Below, piece by piece: positions 9,865-19,365 of a stretch of 64,000 bases of DNA. A program made the position numbers and the translations under genes. Under the pieces are notes generated by a model. The model saw nothing but the letters and a program-made list of their open reading frames with translations. It was not told the DNA's origin and made no database searches. Source of the DNA: Neisseria perflava (GTDB lineage: Bacteria > Pseudomonadota > Gammaproteobacteria > Burkholderiales > Neisseriaceae); assembly GCF_024170405.1 (NCBI RefSeq), contig NZ_JALJYC010000010.1:14928-78927 (forward strand), read 5' to 3'. Each line of letters begins with the position of its first letter. The stretch's first letter is position 1.

Positions 9865-10353
9865 TTACCCTTTGCATTTCGCCCGTGCCGCCGCGACCGC
9901 CGCATTCAAATTTTGCGCATTAACCTCGCCTGTCATCATTTGCCGGTAGCCGCATTTGGGCATTTCCACCACGGTAAACGGCAATACGCCGACCTGATTG
10001 CCCAGTGATTTCATAAACTGGCGGCTGTTGCTGCCGGTGTAGCGCCAAATTGGATACGCCACTGGCGTCTGCTTGAGGAATTTACCGATATTGTCGGCAG
10101 AATCCAGAGCAATGCCGACCATGTCCACACTGCCCTTTTTCTGCGCTTTGTACCAAGCCGACATTACCGGCATTTCCTTGCGGCACGGCCCGCACCAAGT
10201 TGCCCACAGGTTCACCACGCGCACGGGCGCTTTGAGCGCGGACAAAGATTGCGTGGCGGGTTTGTTCCAGCTTTCCAGCTCGGCGGCGGTAGTAAAAGTA
10301 TTCAGACCGAAAACAGCCAATACGCCCGCAAAAGCAACAGATAAAATCTTCAC
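9865..10353 (-). CDS. periplasmic TlpA/ResA-type thiol-disulfide oxidoreductase
   Basis: The 162-residue protein has a signal peptide (MKILSVAFAGVLAVFG, cleavage near residue 24) and a thioredoxin fold with WATWCGPCRKEMP (Cys54, Cys57) and the cis-proline in GVLPFTVV. Members of this family reduce disulfides in the periplasm, for example on apocytochromes. The extra cysteine pair near the C-terminus (PKCGYRQ and AKCKG) is less usual. It stands alone, so its partner is not evident. Confidence 0.88.
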   Translation of the reverse strand: MKILSVAFAGVLAVFGLNTFTTAAELESWNKPATQSLSALKAPVRVVNLWATWCGPCRKEMPVMSAWYKAQKKGSVDMVGIALDSADNIGKFLKQTPVAYPIWRYTGSNSRQFMKSLGNQVGVLPFTVVEMPKCGYRQMMTGEVNAQNLNAAVAAARAKCKG

Positions 10354-10495
10354 GATACCATCCTTTAGAAAAATGTCTGCTTATTGTACCCCGTTCAGAC
10401 GGCCTGTTATTTAGCCGGAATCAAGGTGTTGGTTTTTTGCAATAGCGGTTGAGTAAAGCGGCAAGGCGGTTGATAATGCAGGGGCTGCCGTTATT

Positions 10496-10873
10496 ATGGA
10501 AATGAGTTATCCCATGCCGTCTGAATTTATCTTGTACCACAACAACCGCTGCGGTAAATCGCGTGCGGCGTTGGCTTTATTGGAAGAGCGCGGGATTGCT
10601 TTTGAAACCGTGCGCTATCTGGATACGCCGCCCGACTTATCCACATTGACCGGGATTTACCGCAAGCTCGGCTTAGATTCCGTTCGCGGCATGATGCGCA
10701 CGAAAGACGCGCTATACAAAGAATTAGGTTTGGACAATCCGGCTTTAAGCAACGATGATTTGTTGCACGCCATCGCCGAACATCCCGCCCTGCTGGAGCG
10801 GCCGATTTTGGTGACGGCGGATAAAGCGGTCATCGGCCGTCCGCTGGAAAATATCGCCGCGCTGCTGCCGTAA
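10496..10873 (+). CDS. arsC: ArsC-family reductase
   Basis: Glutaredoxin-coupled ArsC fold: catalytic Cys in YHNNRCGKSRAAL, then VRYLDTPP, and the arginine in ERPIL that binds the oxyanion in true arsenate reductases. No ars operon surrounds it, so arsenate reduction is a family inference; Spx-like relatives exist. Two starts are possible: the ATG at 10496 (125 residues) or the one at 10514, preceded by GGAAATGAG, giving 119 residues. The second start codon is inside an AT-type uptake sequence, which encodes MPSE. Confidence 0.85.
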   Translation: MEMSYPMPSEFILYHNNRCGKSRAALALLEERGIAFETVRYLDTPPDLSTLTGIYRKLGLDSVRGMMRTKDALYKELGLDNPALSNDDLLHAIAEHPALLERPILVTADKAVIGRPLENIAALLP

Positions 10874-10973
10874 TACGAATGCGCAGGGGGAAAACCCGCC
10901 ATTGCCTATCCATCCACAACCATTTTTGCCGACAAGTTAATTATCCACAGCTTAGAGAGGCCGTCTGAAACCC

Positions 10974-11630
10974 ATGCTCCGACTGTTCCACAGCAAAAGC
11001 GGTTTGCGCTACTACCTGCTGCGCGGCTTGGCACTCAGTATCCTGCTGATTGCCGCCGCCTTTGCCGCGACCGTGTGGCAGGTGTACCGTACCGGACAGC
11101 GCACGCTGCCGTTGGGGGAGCATGCCGATGCCGCCGTGGTTTTGGGTGCGGCGGCGTGGGACAAACGCCCTTCCCCCGTGTTCCGCGAGCGCATTAATCA
11201 CGCGATTACCCTGTACCAAAGCCACCGTGTGGATAAAATCGTCTTTACCGGCGGCACGCCGAAAAAAGGCTATATGACCGAGGCCGAAGTGGGGCGGCGC
11301 TATGCCTTGAAACAGGGGATTCCCGCCAAAGACATCCTGTTTGAAAATACCTCGCGCAGCACCTATGAAAACCTGCGCAATATCCGCCCAGTGTTACGCG
11401 CCAACGGCATTGAAAATATCGTGATTGTCAGCGACCCTTACCACCTCGCCCGCGCCCGCGCCATTGCGCAGGATTTTGGAATTCAGGCCGATGTGTCGGC
11501 CACGCCGACCACCTTGTTCGACCAAAACGAAGAAAGCCGACGGTTTTTGTTGCAAGAAAGTTATGCGCTGTTTGTGTACCGTTGCGAAAGCTGGGGTGAT
11601 CGTATTTTGGCGGTTTTGCGCGGTATGTGA
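10974..11630 (+). CDS. DUF218 (SanA/YdcF-like) membrane-anchored protein
   Basis: One N-terminal membrane segment (about residues 18-36) precedes a DUF218 domain with AAVVLGAA, KIVFTGG, the ENTSRSTYEN motif and VIVSDPYHLARA. The SanA/YdcF group is linked to envelope barrier function; the reaction is unknown. The protein has 218 residues. An uptake sequence and a perfect DnaA-box nonamer (10941-10949) lie immediately upstream of the ATG. Confidence 0.88.
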   Translation: MLRLFHSKSGLRYYLLRGLALSILLIAAAFAATVWQVYRTGQRTLPLGEHADAAVVLGAAAWDKRPSPVFRERINHAITLYQSHRVDKIVFTGGTPKKGYMTEAEVGRRYALKQGIPAKDILFENTSRSTYENLRNIRPVLRANGIENIVIVSDPYHLARARAIAQDFGIQADVSATPTTLFDQNEESRRFLLQESYALFVYRCESWGDRILAVLRGM

Positions 11631-11649
11631 ACTCATCGTTTGGAAAAAA

Positions 11650-11694
11650 CAAAAGGCCGTCTGAAACAGATTTTTGTTTCAGACGGCCTTTTTG
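11650..11694. terminator. bidirectional uptake-sequence terminator between the DUF218 gene and glmS
   Basis: AAAAGGCCGTCTGAAACA pairs with TGTTTCAGACGGCCTTTT. It sits between the two convergent stops (11630 and 11710) and is flanked by A and T runs, so it can serve both strands. Confidence 0.85.
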
Positions 11695-11709
11695 TTTGGC
11701 GCAAACCCG

Positions 11710-13548
11710 TTATTCTACGGTAACGGATTTGGCCAGATTACGTGGTTTGTCCACATCGGTACCACGCGCCAATGCGGTATGGTAAGACAACAGTTGCACC
11801 GGAATGGTGTGCACCACCGGTGACAACACGCCGACATGACGCGGAGTACGAATCACATGCACGCCTTCGCCTTCGGCAAAATTGCTGTCCAAATCGGTAA
11901 ACACAAACAGCTCGCCGCCGCGTGCGCCGACTTCCTGCATATTGGCTTTCACTTTGTCCAACAGCGTATCGTTGGGTGCAATCACCACCACCGGCATGTT
12001 TTCATCCACCAGCGCCAGCGGGCCGTGTTTCAGTTCGCCTGCGGGGTAGGCTTCGGCGTGGATGTAGGTGATTTCTTTCAGCTTCAACGCACCTTCCAGC
12101 GCAATCGGGAAGTGGATGCCGCGGCCTAAGAACAAAGCGCTGTTTTTCTTGGCAAACTTTTGCGCCCAAGCCGCGATTTGCGGCTCGAGGTTCAAGGCAT
12201 GTTGGATGCTGCCCGGCAGTTGGCGCAATTCTTCCACATATTCGGCAGCCTGCTCGTCAGACACGAAACCGCGCAGTTTGCCCAAGGTCACGGCCAGGCC
12301 GAACAGGGCAACCAGCTGGGTGGTAAACGCTTTGGTTGAGGCCACGCCGATTTCCGCACCGGCGCGGGTGTACAACACCAATTCGCTTTCGCGCGGCAGG
12401 GCGGATTCCATCACGTTGCAGATGGACAGGCTGTGGGTTTGACCCAAAGACTGCGCATATTTCAACGCTTCCATGGTGTCCAGCGTTTCGCCGGATTGGG
12501 AAATGGTGATGACCAGCTGTTTCGGGTCTGCAATCACTTCGCGGTAGCGGTATTCGCTGGCGATTTCCACATCGGTCGGCATTTTGGCGATGCCTTCCAG
12601 CCAGTATTTGGCGGTCAGCGCGGCGTAGTAAGACGTGCCGCAGGCCAAGATTTTAATGCCGGTGATGTCGTTAAACACTTCGCGCGCTTTCAGGCCGAAG
12701 TTTTCCGGCTCGAAACCGCCGTCCAAAAAGACTTCGGCGGTATCGGCAATCGCACGCGGCTGCTCGTGGATTTCTTTTTGCATAAAGTGGCTGTACGGGC
12801 CCAATTCCAAAGAGGCCAGCGACAGCTCGGATACTTTGACCTGACGGTCAGCTTCGGCACCTGTTTTGTCGATGAGTTTGATAATGCCGTCGGCGTTCAG
12901 CAAGGCGATGTCGCCGTCTTCCAAATAAGAAATTTTGCGGGTAAACGCAATCACCGCCGATACGTCGGAGGCGATAAAAGTCTCGTGTTCGCCAAATGCT
13001 ACCAAGAGCGGGCAGCCCATGCGCGCCACGACCATTTCTTTGTCGTTTTCTTGGGAAATGACCGCAATTGCATATGCGCCGTGGAAATTTTTGGTGGCGG
13101 ATTTGACCGCTTCAAACAGGTTGCCGCCGTTGAGCGCATATTCGTGATTGACGCTGTGGGCGATGACTTCGGTGTCGGTTTGCGATTCAAACACATAGCC
13201 CAAACCTTGCAGACGCTCGCGCTCGGCTTCAAAGTTTTCAATAATGCCGTTGTGTACCACGGCAATCATGCCGCCCGAAATATGAGGGTGGGCGTTGGGC
13301 TCGGTGACGCCGCCGTGGGTGGCCCAGCGGGTATGGCCGATACCGAGATGGCCGTGAATGCCTTTTTCGCGGGCTGCGTCTTCCATCAGTTGCACGCGAC
13401 CGACGCGGCGCACGCGGCGGATTTTTTCGCCGGTGTGAACGGCAATGCCCGAAGAGTCATAGCCGCGATATTCCAGGCGTTTGAGGCCGTCAGTTAAAAA
13501 ATCGACTACATTGTGGTTGGCGCGGATGGCGCCGACGATACCGCACAT
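11710..13548 (-). CDS. glmS: glutamine-fructose-6-phosphate aminotransferase (isomerizing)
   Basis: Makes glucosamine 6-phosphate from fructose 6-phosphate and glutamine, the first step to UDP-GlcNAc. 612 residues, full length: N-terminal nucleophile Cys2 (MCGIVGAI), glutaminase motifs GIGHTRWATHG and VVHNGIIENF, two SIS domains (GTSYYAAL, SQSGET and EGALKLKEI), and the conserved C-terminus KSVTVE. It stands alone. Together with glmU (29.8 kb), murA and lpxC in this window it feeds peptidoglycan and lipid A synthesis. No glmS ribozyme was recognised upstream. Confidence 0.98.
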   Translation of the reverse strand: MCGIVGAIRANHNVVDFLTDGLKRLEYRGYDSSGIAVHTGEKIRRVRRVGRVQLMEDAAREKGIHGHLGIGHTRWATHGGVTEPNAHPHISGGMIAVVHNGIIENFEAERERLQGLGYVFESQTDTEVIAHSVNHEYALNGGNLFEAVKSATKNFHGAYAIAVISQENDKEMVVARMGCPLLVAFGEHETFIASDVSAVIAFTRKISYLEDGDIALLNADGIIKLIDKTGAEADRQVKVSELSLASLELGPYSHFMQKEIHEQPRAIADTAEVFLDGGFEPENFGLKAREVFNDITGIKILACGTSYYAALTAKYWLEGIAKMPTDVEIASEYRYREVIADPKQLVITISQSGETLDTMEALKYAQSLGQTHSLSICNVMESALPRESELVLYTRAGAEIGVASTKAFTTQLVALFGLAVTLGKLRGFVSDEQAAEYVEELRQLPGSIQHALNLEPQIAAWAQKFAKKNSALFLGRGIHFPIALEGALKLKEITYIHAEAYPAGELKHGPLALVDENMPVVVIAPNDTLLDKVKANMQEVGARGGELFVFTDLDSNFAEGEGVHVIRTPRHVGVLSPVVHTIPVQLLSYHTALARGTDVDKPRNLAKSVTVE

Positions 13549-14144
13549 AAAAGTTCCTTAGTATCAGGTTGGTAAAAATCCGTGCTGCTGACTTTCAGAC
13601 GGTACGGAGCATTGGGGTTAGACTGTGAGACAGCCGTTTGGTTCAATGTCATATGCCTGTATCCGTTTGATTTTCCAATCAAAGGGCTGCACAGTCATGC
13701 ATCGGCGTTATTATATGACTTTTGGTGTTCCGACAGCATTTCTGCGCCGAACGGTTGTTGACTGAATTTAAACGGGGAGGATACGCCGATTGGAAAAAAT
13801 CAGAAGCGTCATTATTTTTTAAATAGTAGGTATGGATAATATATTGTTTTAAAACAGAAATAAAAAAATTCTAAGAAATGTATTCTGTTTTATGTTCAAA
13901 AAGAGAAAGACCGCTTGGTTTTTCAGTCCTACATTTTTTTACTTGAATCCCGTTAGAGTAATGGTTTTTATCCATGGAAATGATGTTTTTTGCCAAATTT
14001 TGGCTAAGCAGGGTAAAAAAAAGCAAGGTGTACCAAGTATATTGAAATATGCGGATTTTTCCGAATTTTTCCAATAGAAAAAGGCCGTCTGAATAGAAAT
14101 TTTAGGATTCAGACGGCCTCTTGTAGATGGAAATAGACAGATTC
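13549..14144. other. AT-rich intergenic region upstream of glmS and downstream of ftsY
   Basis: 596 bases. It contains a decayed uptake core near 13593, a strongly AT-rich block at about 13790-14070, and the ftsY terminator at 14080-14121. The short overlapping frames on both strands here lack ribosome-binding sites and look random. No RNA gene was recognised. Confidence 0.5.
14080..14121 (-). terminator. uptake-sequence inverted repeat terminator of ftsY
   Basis: AGGCCGTCTGAAT at 14082-14094 pairs with ATTCAGACGGCCT at 14107-14119, 24 bases beyond the ftsY stop. Confidence 0.75.
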
Positions 14145-16094
14145 TTAATCCAACAACGCATCCACAAACGCGCGCGCGTCAAACGGGCGTAAATCGTCTA
14201 TGCCCTCGCCCACGCCGATATAGCGCACCGGAATCGGGCGGTTGGAGGCCAGCGCCGCCAACACGCCGCCCTTGGCCGTGCCATCGAGCTTGGTGACAAT
14301 CAGGCCGGTCAAGCCCAGCGCGTCGTCAAAGGCTTTGACTTGGTTGACCGCGTTTTGACCGATATTGGCGTCCAAGACCACAATGATTTCATGCGGCGCA
14401 TCGGGCATGGCTTTTTGCAATACGCGTTTGACCTTTTTGATTTCCTCCATCAGATGTAGCTGCGTCGGAAGACGACCGGCGGTATCGGCCAGCACCACAT
14501 CAATGCCGCGCGCTTTGGCAGCTTGCACGGCATCAAAACACACCGCCGCCGAATCGCCCGTGGTCTGCGAAATCACAGTCACATTATTGCGTTCGCCCCA
14601 TTCCTGCAACTGCTCGCGCGCCGCCGCGCGGAAGGTATCGCCCGCCGCCAGCAATACCGATTTGCCCTGCGCTTGGAAATATTTGGCCAGCTTGCCGATG
14701 GAGGTGGTTTTGCCCGCGCCGTTAATCCCAGCCAGCATAATCACAAACGGCGTTTTGCCCTCAGGCAAGACCAAAGGTTGTTCCAGCGGTTTAATCAAAT
14801 CGTACACTGCTTCTTTCAGGGCGCCGCGCAGCTCCGCGCCATCTTTCAAACCCTTGAGTGACACGCGGTCACGCACGTCTTTCATCAGCGCATTGGTCGC
14901 TTCCATGCCCATGTCGCTGGTAATCAATACGGTTTCCAGCTCTTCGTACAAATCCTCGTCAATCTTGCCGCCGCCGAACACGCCTGCCAGCGATTTGGCC
15001 ATCTTGTCGCGCGATTTGCTCAAACCCTGTTTCAAACGCGCCGCCCAGCCGGTTTTGGCAGGGGTAGTTTCAGCTTCGGTAATGGGTTCGGTTGGGGCGG
15101 TAACTGCTGCTAAGGTTTCTGCCGCTTCGCCTGCCGTGTCGGTTTGGATGGTGGCGGATTCTGCAATTTCGGCAGTTTCTTCGCTTGCGATGGTTACTTC
15201 CTCTGCGCTTGTATCGGCTACGGCAGCTTCTGCCATGGCTTCTTCTTCCGCTTCCGACAGCATTTCTGTTGCTTCGGCTGCGCTTGGCGGAACAGCAGAA
15301 TGTTCAGACGGCATATCCGCCGTATCCGCTACACTTTCGGTAACGGAGGCCGTCTGAAAATCTGCCGCCTGCGCCGTATGATTCTGCGCTTCCGTATCAT
15401 CAACTAACTGAATTTCCGAAGAAATATCATTTTTTGTATTTTCAGCCGGAGTAACCGCCTCGGCTGTTTCCACTACCGAATCGGCGGCTGCAACATCAGC
15501 CGTTTGCGTTTGGCTGTCGGCAGGTATGTCTGCCGCTTCGGTTTGGACTTCTGCCACGATTTCGGTTTGTGCTGAAGCGCTGTTTTCGTCGGCCGCTTGT
15601 TCAGACGGCATGGCGGATTGACGGTCGGAGGCCGTCTGAATCAGCGGCTCTTGTGCGGTTTCAGACGGCTCTGTGGTCTGCACGGCTGTATCATCAACTG
15701 ATTGAATTTCATCAGAAACGGATGATTTTTCATTTGCCTCTGCCGTTGCGGATTCAGTTTGTGCCACAATATCTGCTTTGTCTGCCACGGGCTGCGCTGC
15801 TTCGGGCGACAGCTGATTTTCCGCCGCCTGCGCCGTATCATCGGCCACGGCTTCGCTGACAATCGCCGAAATATCCGGCGTATCTTCCGCCAGCGCGTTT
15901 TCCACCGCTGCCAACGTATCGGCCAAATCCTGACCGCTTTCTTCCAAAACCACCGGCTCGGCCACGGCTTGCGCGGCTTCTTCGACCGCTTCGGGTGCAG
16001 CTTCGGCGGCTTGTTCGATAGTGTCAACCGTTTGCACGGGCGGTTCGGGGGTTTCCTGTTTTTTCTTACGGCGGAAGAAATCAAACAAGGCCAT
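14145..16094 (-). CDS. ftsY: signal recognition particle receptor FtsY with very long acidic domain
   Basis: FtsY docks the SRP-ribosome complex at the inner membrane. The start is the ATG at 16094 (MALFDFFRRKKK), 8 bases after AAAGGAAC; a longer upstream frame lacks such a site and crosses the uptake repeat. The NG GTPase domain occupies about residues 348-649: P-loop GINGAGKTT, DTFRAAA, DTAGRLP and TKLDGTAKGG. Residues of about 12-345 form an Ala/Glu/Thr/Val-rich acidic domain with repeated variants of EIQxVDDT. The protein is 649 residues, much longer than usual for the family. Five uptake cores (15300-15670) lie in this domain. Confidence 0.96.
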   Translation of the reverse strand: MALFDFFRRKKKQETPEPPVQTVDTIEQAAEAAPEAVEEAAQAVAEPVVLEESGQDLADTLAAVENALAEDTPDISAIVSEAVADDTAQAAENQLSPEAAQPVADKADIVAQTESATAEANEKSSVSDEIQSVDDTAVQTTEPSETAQEPLIQTASDRQSAMPSEQAADENSASAQTEIVAEVQTEAADIPADSQTQTADVAAADSVVETAEAVTPAENTKNDISSEIQLVDDTEAQNHTAQAADFQTASVTESVADTADMPSEHSAVPPSAAEATEMLSEAEEEAMAEAAVADTSAEEVTIASEETAEIAESATIQTDTAGEAAETLAAVTAPTEPITEAETTPAKTGWAARLKQGLSKSRDKMAKSLAGVFGGGKIDEDLYEELETVLITSDMGMEATNALMKDVRDRVSLKGLKDGAELRGALKEAVYDLIKPLEQPLVLPEGKTPFVIMLAGINGAGKTTSIGKLAKYFQAQGKSVLLAAGDTFRAAAREQLQEWGERNNVTVISQTTGDSAAVCFDAVQAAKARGIDVVLADTAGRLPTQLHLMEEIKKVKRVLQKAMPDAPHEIIVVLDANIGQNAVNQVKAFDDALGLTGLIVTKLDGTAKGGVLAALASNRPIPVRYIGVGEGIDDLRPFDARAFVDALLD

Positions 16095-16155
16095 GAATGT
16101 TCCTTTTAAAGATAAATGCTTGAATAAGACATATTGTAGCGTATTTTGCCGATAA

Positions 16156-16187
16156 AAGGCCGTCTGAAACAAAGTTTTCAGACGGCT
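16156..16187. repeat. uptake-sequence inverted repeat in the ftsY-metG divergent promoter region
   Basis: AGGCCGTCTGAAAC and GTTTTCAGACGGCT face each other here. Unlike most pairs, this one is not downstream of a gene: it lies between two divergent starts, and its right end is 9 bases from a TATAAT (16196-16201) that is the likely -10 of metG. It therefore occupies the -35 region. Confidence 0.65.
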
Positions 16188-16236
16188 ATTTGCGGTATAA
16201 TTCCCCATTATTTTTACTTGATTCCAAAGCCTAACC

Positions 16237-18291
16237 ATGACACGCAAAATTCTGGTCACTTCCGCGCTGCCCTATGCCAACGGCAGCATCCACCTCGGCC
16301 ACATGGTCGAGCATATCCAAACCGACGTCTGGGTGCGTTTTCAAAAATTGCGCGGCAACGAGTGCTACTACTGCTGCGCCGATGATACCCACGGCACGCC
16401 CGTCATGCTGGCGGCGCAAAAGCAGGGTGTGAAACCCGAAGACATGATTGCCCGCGTGCGCGAGGAGCATTTGGCCGACTTTACCGGCTTTCTCATCGGC
16501 TACGACAATTACTATTCCACCCATTCGCCGGAAAACAAAGCCCACAGCGAGGCGGTGTACTGCGCTTTGAAAGCCAACGGCAAAATCGAAAACCGCGTCA
16601 TCGAGCAGCTGTTTGACCCGGAAAAGCAGATGTTCCTGCCCGACCGTTTCGTCAAAGGCGAATGCCCCAAATGCCATGAGCAAGACCAATACGGCGACAA
16701 CTGCGAGGTGTGCGGCACGACTTACGCGCCGACCGAGCTGATTAAGCCCTATTCCGCCGTATCGGGTGCGACACCGGTGTTGAAAGAATCGGAACACTTC
16801 TTCTTCAAATTGGGCGAGTGCGCCGATTATCTGAAAGAATGGACATCCGGCAGCAACCCGCACGACGGCAAGCCGCATTTGCAGCCGGAAGCCTTGAACA
16901 AAATGAAAGAATGGCTGGGCGAGGGCGACGAAACTTCGCTGTCGGATTGGGACATTTCCCGCGACGCGCCCTATTTCGGCTTTGAAATTCCCGATGCGCC
17001 GGGCAAATATTTCTATGTATGGCTGGACGCGCCGGTGGGCTACATGGCTTCGTTCCAAAACCTGTGCGACCGTATCGGCTTGGATTTCAAAGAATTTTTC
17101 AAGGCCGACAGCCAAACCGAGATGTACCACTTTATCGGCAAGGATATTCTGTATTTCCACGCCCTATTCTGGCCGGCCATGCTGCATTTTAGCGGCCACC
17201 GCGCCCCCAGCGGCGTGTATGCGCACGGCTTTCTGACCGTGGACGGCCAAAAAATGTCCAAATCGCGCGGCACGTTTATCACCGCCAAATCCTATTTGGA
17301 ACAAAAACTCAATCCCGAATGGATGCGTTACTACATCGCCGCCAAGCTCAACAGCAAAATCGAAGACATCGACTTGAATCTGCAAGACTTTATCTCGCGT
17401 GTGAACAGCGATTTGGTCGGCAAATACGTCAACATCGCCGCCCGCGCCGCTGGTTTTATCGCCAAACGCTTTGAAGGCCGTCTGAAAAACGTGGCCGACA
17501 GCGCATTGCTGGCAAAATTGGCCGCCGAGAGCGACAACATCGCCGAGTCCTACGAAAACCGCGAATACGCCAAAGCCCTGCGCGACATCATGGCGCTGGC
17601 CGACAGCGTGAACGAATATGTGGACGCGAACAAGCCGTGGGAATTGGCCAAGCAGGAAGGGCAGGAAGCGCGTTTGCATGAAGTATGCAGCGAGCTGATT
17701 AACGCCTTCTCCATGCTCACCGCTTATCTGGCGCCGGTATTGCCGAACGTCGCCACCCAAGCCGCCGCGTTCCTGAATATTCCCGCCTTTACTTGGGCAT
17801 ATACCCGCGAAACCTTGGGCGAGCACACCATCAACAAATACGAGCATCTGATGCAGCGCGTGGAGCAAAAACAGGTGGACGACTTAATCGAAGCCAACAA
17901 ACAATCCATCCAAGCCGCCGCACCTGCCGCCGAAGCGTCAACATATGAGCCGGTTGCCGAGCAAGCCAGCTTTGACGACTTTATGAAAATCGACATGCGC
18001 GTGGCCAAAGTGTTGAACTGCGAGGCGGTCGAAGGCAGCAGCAAACTGCTGAAATTCGATTTGGACTTCGGTTTTGCGCAACGCGTGATTTTCTCCGGCA
18101 TTGCCGCCAGCTACCCGAATCCTGCCGAACTCAACGGCCGCATGATAATCGCCGTCGCTAACTTCGCCCCGCGCAAAATGGCCAAATTCGGCATGTCCGA
18201 AGGCATGATTCTTTCCGCTGCCACCCAAGACGGCAAACTGCGCCTTTTGGATGTGGACGAAGGCGCGCAGCCGGGGGATAAAGTGGGCTAA
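16237..18291 (+). CDS. metG: methionyl-tRNA synthetase
   Basis: Charges tRNA-Met. 684 residues, class I: the HIGH-type motif in NGSIHLGHMVE, the KMSKS motif in GQKMSKSRGTF, a zinc knuckle with paired cysteines (ECPKCHE and NCEVCG), the anticodon-binding helix bundle, and a C-terminal tRNA-binding domain from about residue 580 (FMKIDMRVAKV) as in dimeric enzymes. One uptake core lies in the reading frame near 17475. The gene is monocistronic. Confidence 0.98.
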   Translation: MTRKILVTSALPYANGSIHLGHMVEHIQTDVWVRFQKLRGNECYYCCADDTHGTPVMLAAQKQGVKPEDMIARVREEHLADFTGFLIGYDNYYSTHSPENKAHSEAVYCALKANGKIENRVIEQLFDPEKQMFLPDRFVKGECPKCHEQDQYGDNCEVCGTTYAPTELIKPYSAVSGATPVLKESEHFFFKLGECADYLKEWTSGSNPHDGKPHLQPEALNKMKEWLGEGDETSLSDWDISRDAPYFGFEIPDAPGKYFYVWLDAPVGYMASFQNLCDRIGLDFKEFFKADSQTEMYHFIGKDILYFHALFWPAMLHFSGHRAPSGVYAHGFLTVDGQKMSKSRGTFITAKSYLEQKLNPEWMRYYIAAKLNSKIEDIDLNLQDFISRVNSDLVGKYVNIAARAAGFIAKRFEGRLKNVADSALLAKLAAESDNIAESYENREYAKALRDIMALADSVNEYVDANKPWELAKQEGQEARLHEVCSELINAFSMLTAYLAPVLPNVATQAAAFLNIPAFTWAYTRETLGEHTINKYEHLMQRVEQKQVDDLIEANKQSIQAAAPAAEASTYEPVAEQASFDDFMKIDMRVAKVLNCEAVEGSSKLLKFDLDFGFAQRVIFSGIAASYPNPAELNGRMIIAVANFAPRKMAKFGMSEGMILSAATQDGKLRLLDVDEGAQPGDKVG

Positions 18292-18309
18292 ACCGCTTTT
18301 GTTATCATG

Positions 18310-18353
18310 AAAATGCCGTCTGAAAATGATATGATTTTCAGACGGCATTTTTT
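18310..18353 (+). terminator. AT-type uptake-sequence terminator of metG
   Basis: AAATGCCGTCTGAAAAT pairs with ATTTTCAGACGGCATTT and is followed by a T-run. Confidence 0.85.
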
Positions 18354-18373
18354 GTTAGAAAAAGGAGATTGAG

Positions 18374-18886
18374 ATGATTGCTGCTTTGATTGGAATGATT
18401 ATATCGGTGGCTGTTGCAGTTGTATCAATTTTTTCTTTTTGGTTCTTTTTAGCTGTGGTGATTGTGTTGGCCATTTGGTTATCCGCATGGCCGTGGGCTT
18501 TGGTTTTCCAAATATTAGGTTTTGCTTTATGCGGTTTGTGGTTGTTGAGCATATTGCTGCAACGGAATCATAAAAAAGATTCATATGATATTAATATGGA
18601 GTCGGGTAATGATTGGGTTCATGCTTTGGATGAAAAAATGCAGAATTTGAACGAACGTCTAGGCTTACCCCACAAATTAACTAAAGGCCAAAGTGTTGCA
18701 GGTATTTCGTTTATTATCTTTTTATTGGTTTTGAATTTTTTATTAGATTACTATCCGAATCATTGGGCAGGGAAGGCTGCAGCAATGTGTTTGGCTTTTA
18801 TTATTCTTCCTTTGACTGTTGGTTTAGGTATATGGTTGTTGTGGCGTATTGTTAAATTAGTCATTATGCGGTACAGAAAATCTTGA
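18374..18886 (+). CDS. hypothetical four-helix membrane protein, AT-rich
   Basis: The 170-residue protein follows a strong AAGGAGA site 7 bases before the ATG. Hydrophobic segments fall at about residues 3-30, 33-60, 108-124 and 131-163, with a charged loop between (residues 64-103). I recognise no family. The base composition is clearly more AT-rich than the neighbours, and the frame contains no uptake sequence, which could mean recent acquisition. Confidence 0.75.
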   Translation: MIAALIGMIISVAVAVVSIFSFWFFLAVVIVLAIWLSAWPWALVFQILGFALCGLWLLSILLQRNHKKDSYDINMESGNDWVHALDEKMQNLNERLGLPHKLTKGQSVAGISFIIFLLVLNFLLDYYPNHWAGKAAAMCLAFIILPLTVGLGIWLLWRIVKLVIMRYRKS

Positions 18887-19003
18887 GAACCCGTATCGCG
18901 GGCATATGCGCACTTGAATTATTTTTCAGACGGCATTTTTACTAAATCAAGTATAATACGCGCCGAAAAAATCCCATTTATCTGATTATTTAAAGGAATC
19001 CCC

Positions 19004-19336
19004 ATGACCCTCCCCGCCTGCCCGCAATGCCAATCCGAATACACCTATGAAGACGGCGATATGCTGGTCTGCCCCGAATGCGCCCACGAATGGAAAGCCG
19101 GCGAAACGGCGGCCGATGACGAAGCGTTGGTCGTGAAAGATGCCAACGGCGCGGTATTGGCCGACGGCGATACCGTGGTATTGATTAAAGATTTGAAAGT
19201 CAAAGGCAGCTCGATGGTCATCAAGCAGGGCACTAAAGTAAAAGGTATCCGTTTGCAGGAAGGCGACCACAATATCGGTTGCAAAATCGACGGCAGCCCG
19301 ATGAACCTGAAATCGGAATTTGTGAAAAAAGCGTAA
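19004..19336 (+). CDS. yjdM: YjdM/PhnA-family zinc-ribbon protein
   Basis: N-terminal zinc ribbon CPQCQ...CPEC (residues 6-27), then the PhnA domain with VVKDANGAVLADGDTVVLIKDLKVKG-type sequence, 110 residues in all. Despite the historical alkylphosphonate name, its biochemical role is unsettled. The start ATG follows AAAGGAATC. No phosphonate genes are near. Confidence 0.92.
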   Translation: MTLPACPQCQSEYTYEDGDMLVCPECAHEWKAGETAADDEALVVKDANGAVLADGDTVVLIKDLKVKGSSMVIKQGTKVKGIRLQEGDHNIGCKIDGSPMNLKSEFVKKA

Positions 19337-19365
19337 TCGGCGTATCATTAATACCTTGATTTTAA

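Noticed and set aside
12433..13497. 354-codon open frame antisense to glmS
   Set aside because: Shadow of glmS third-position bias; composition (Phe/Gly/Arg-rich) is typical of antisense frames.
13549..13760. glmS ribozyme upstream of glmS
   Set aside because: No conserved glmS ribozyme core was recognised, and it is not expected in Neisseria.
13871..14077. two overlapping 60-67-codon frames in the AT-rich glmS-ftsY gap
   Set aside because: Opposing frames in AT-rich DNA with no ribosome-binding site or family match.
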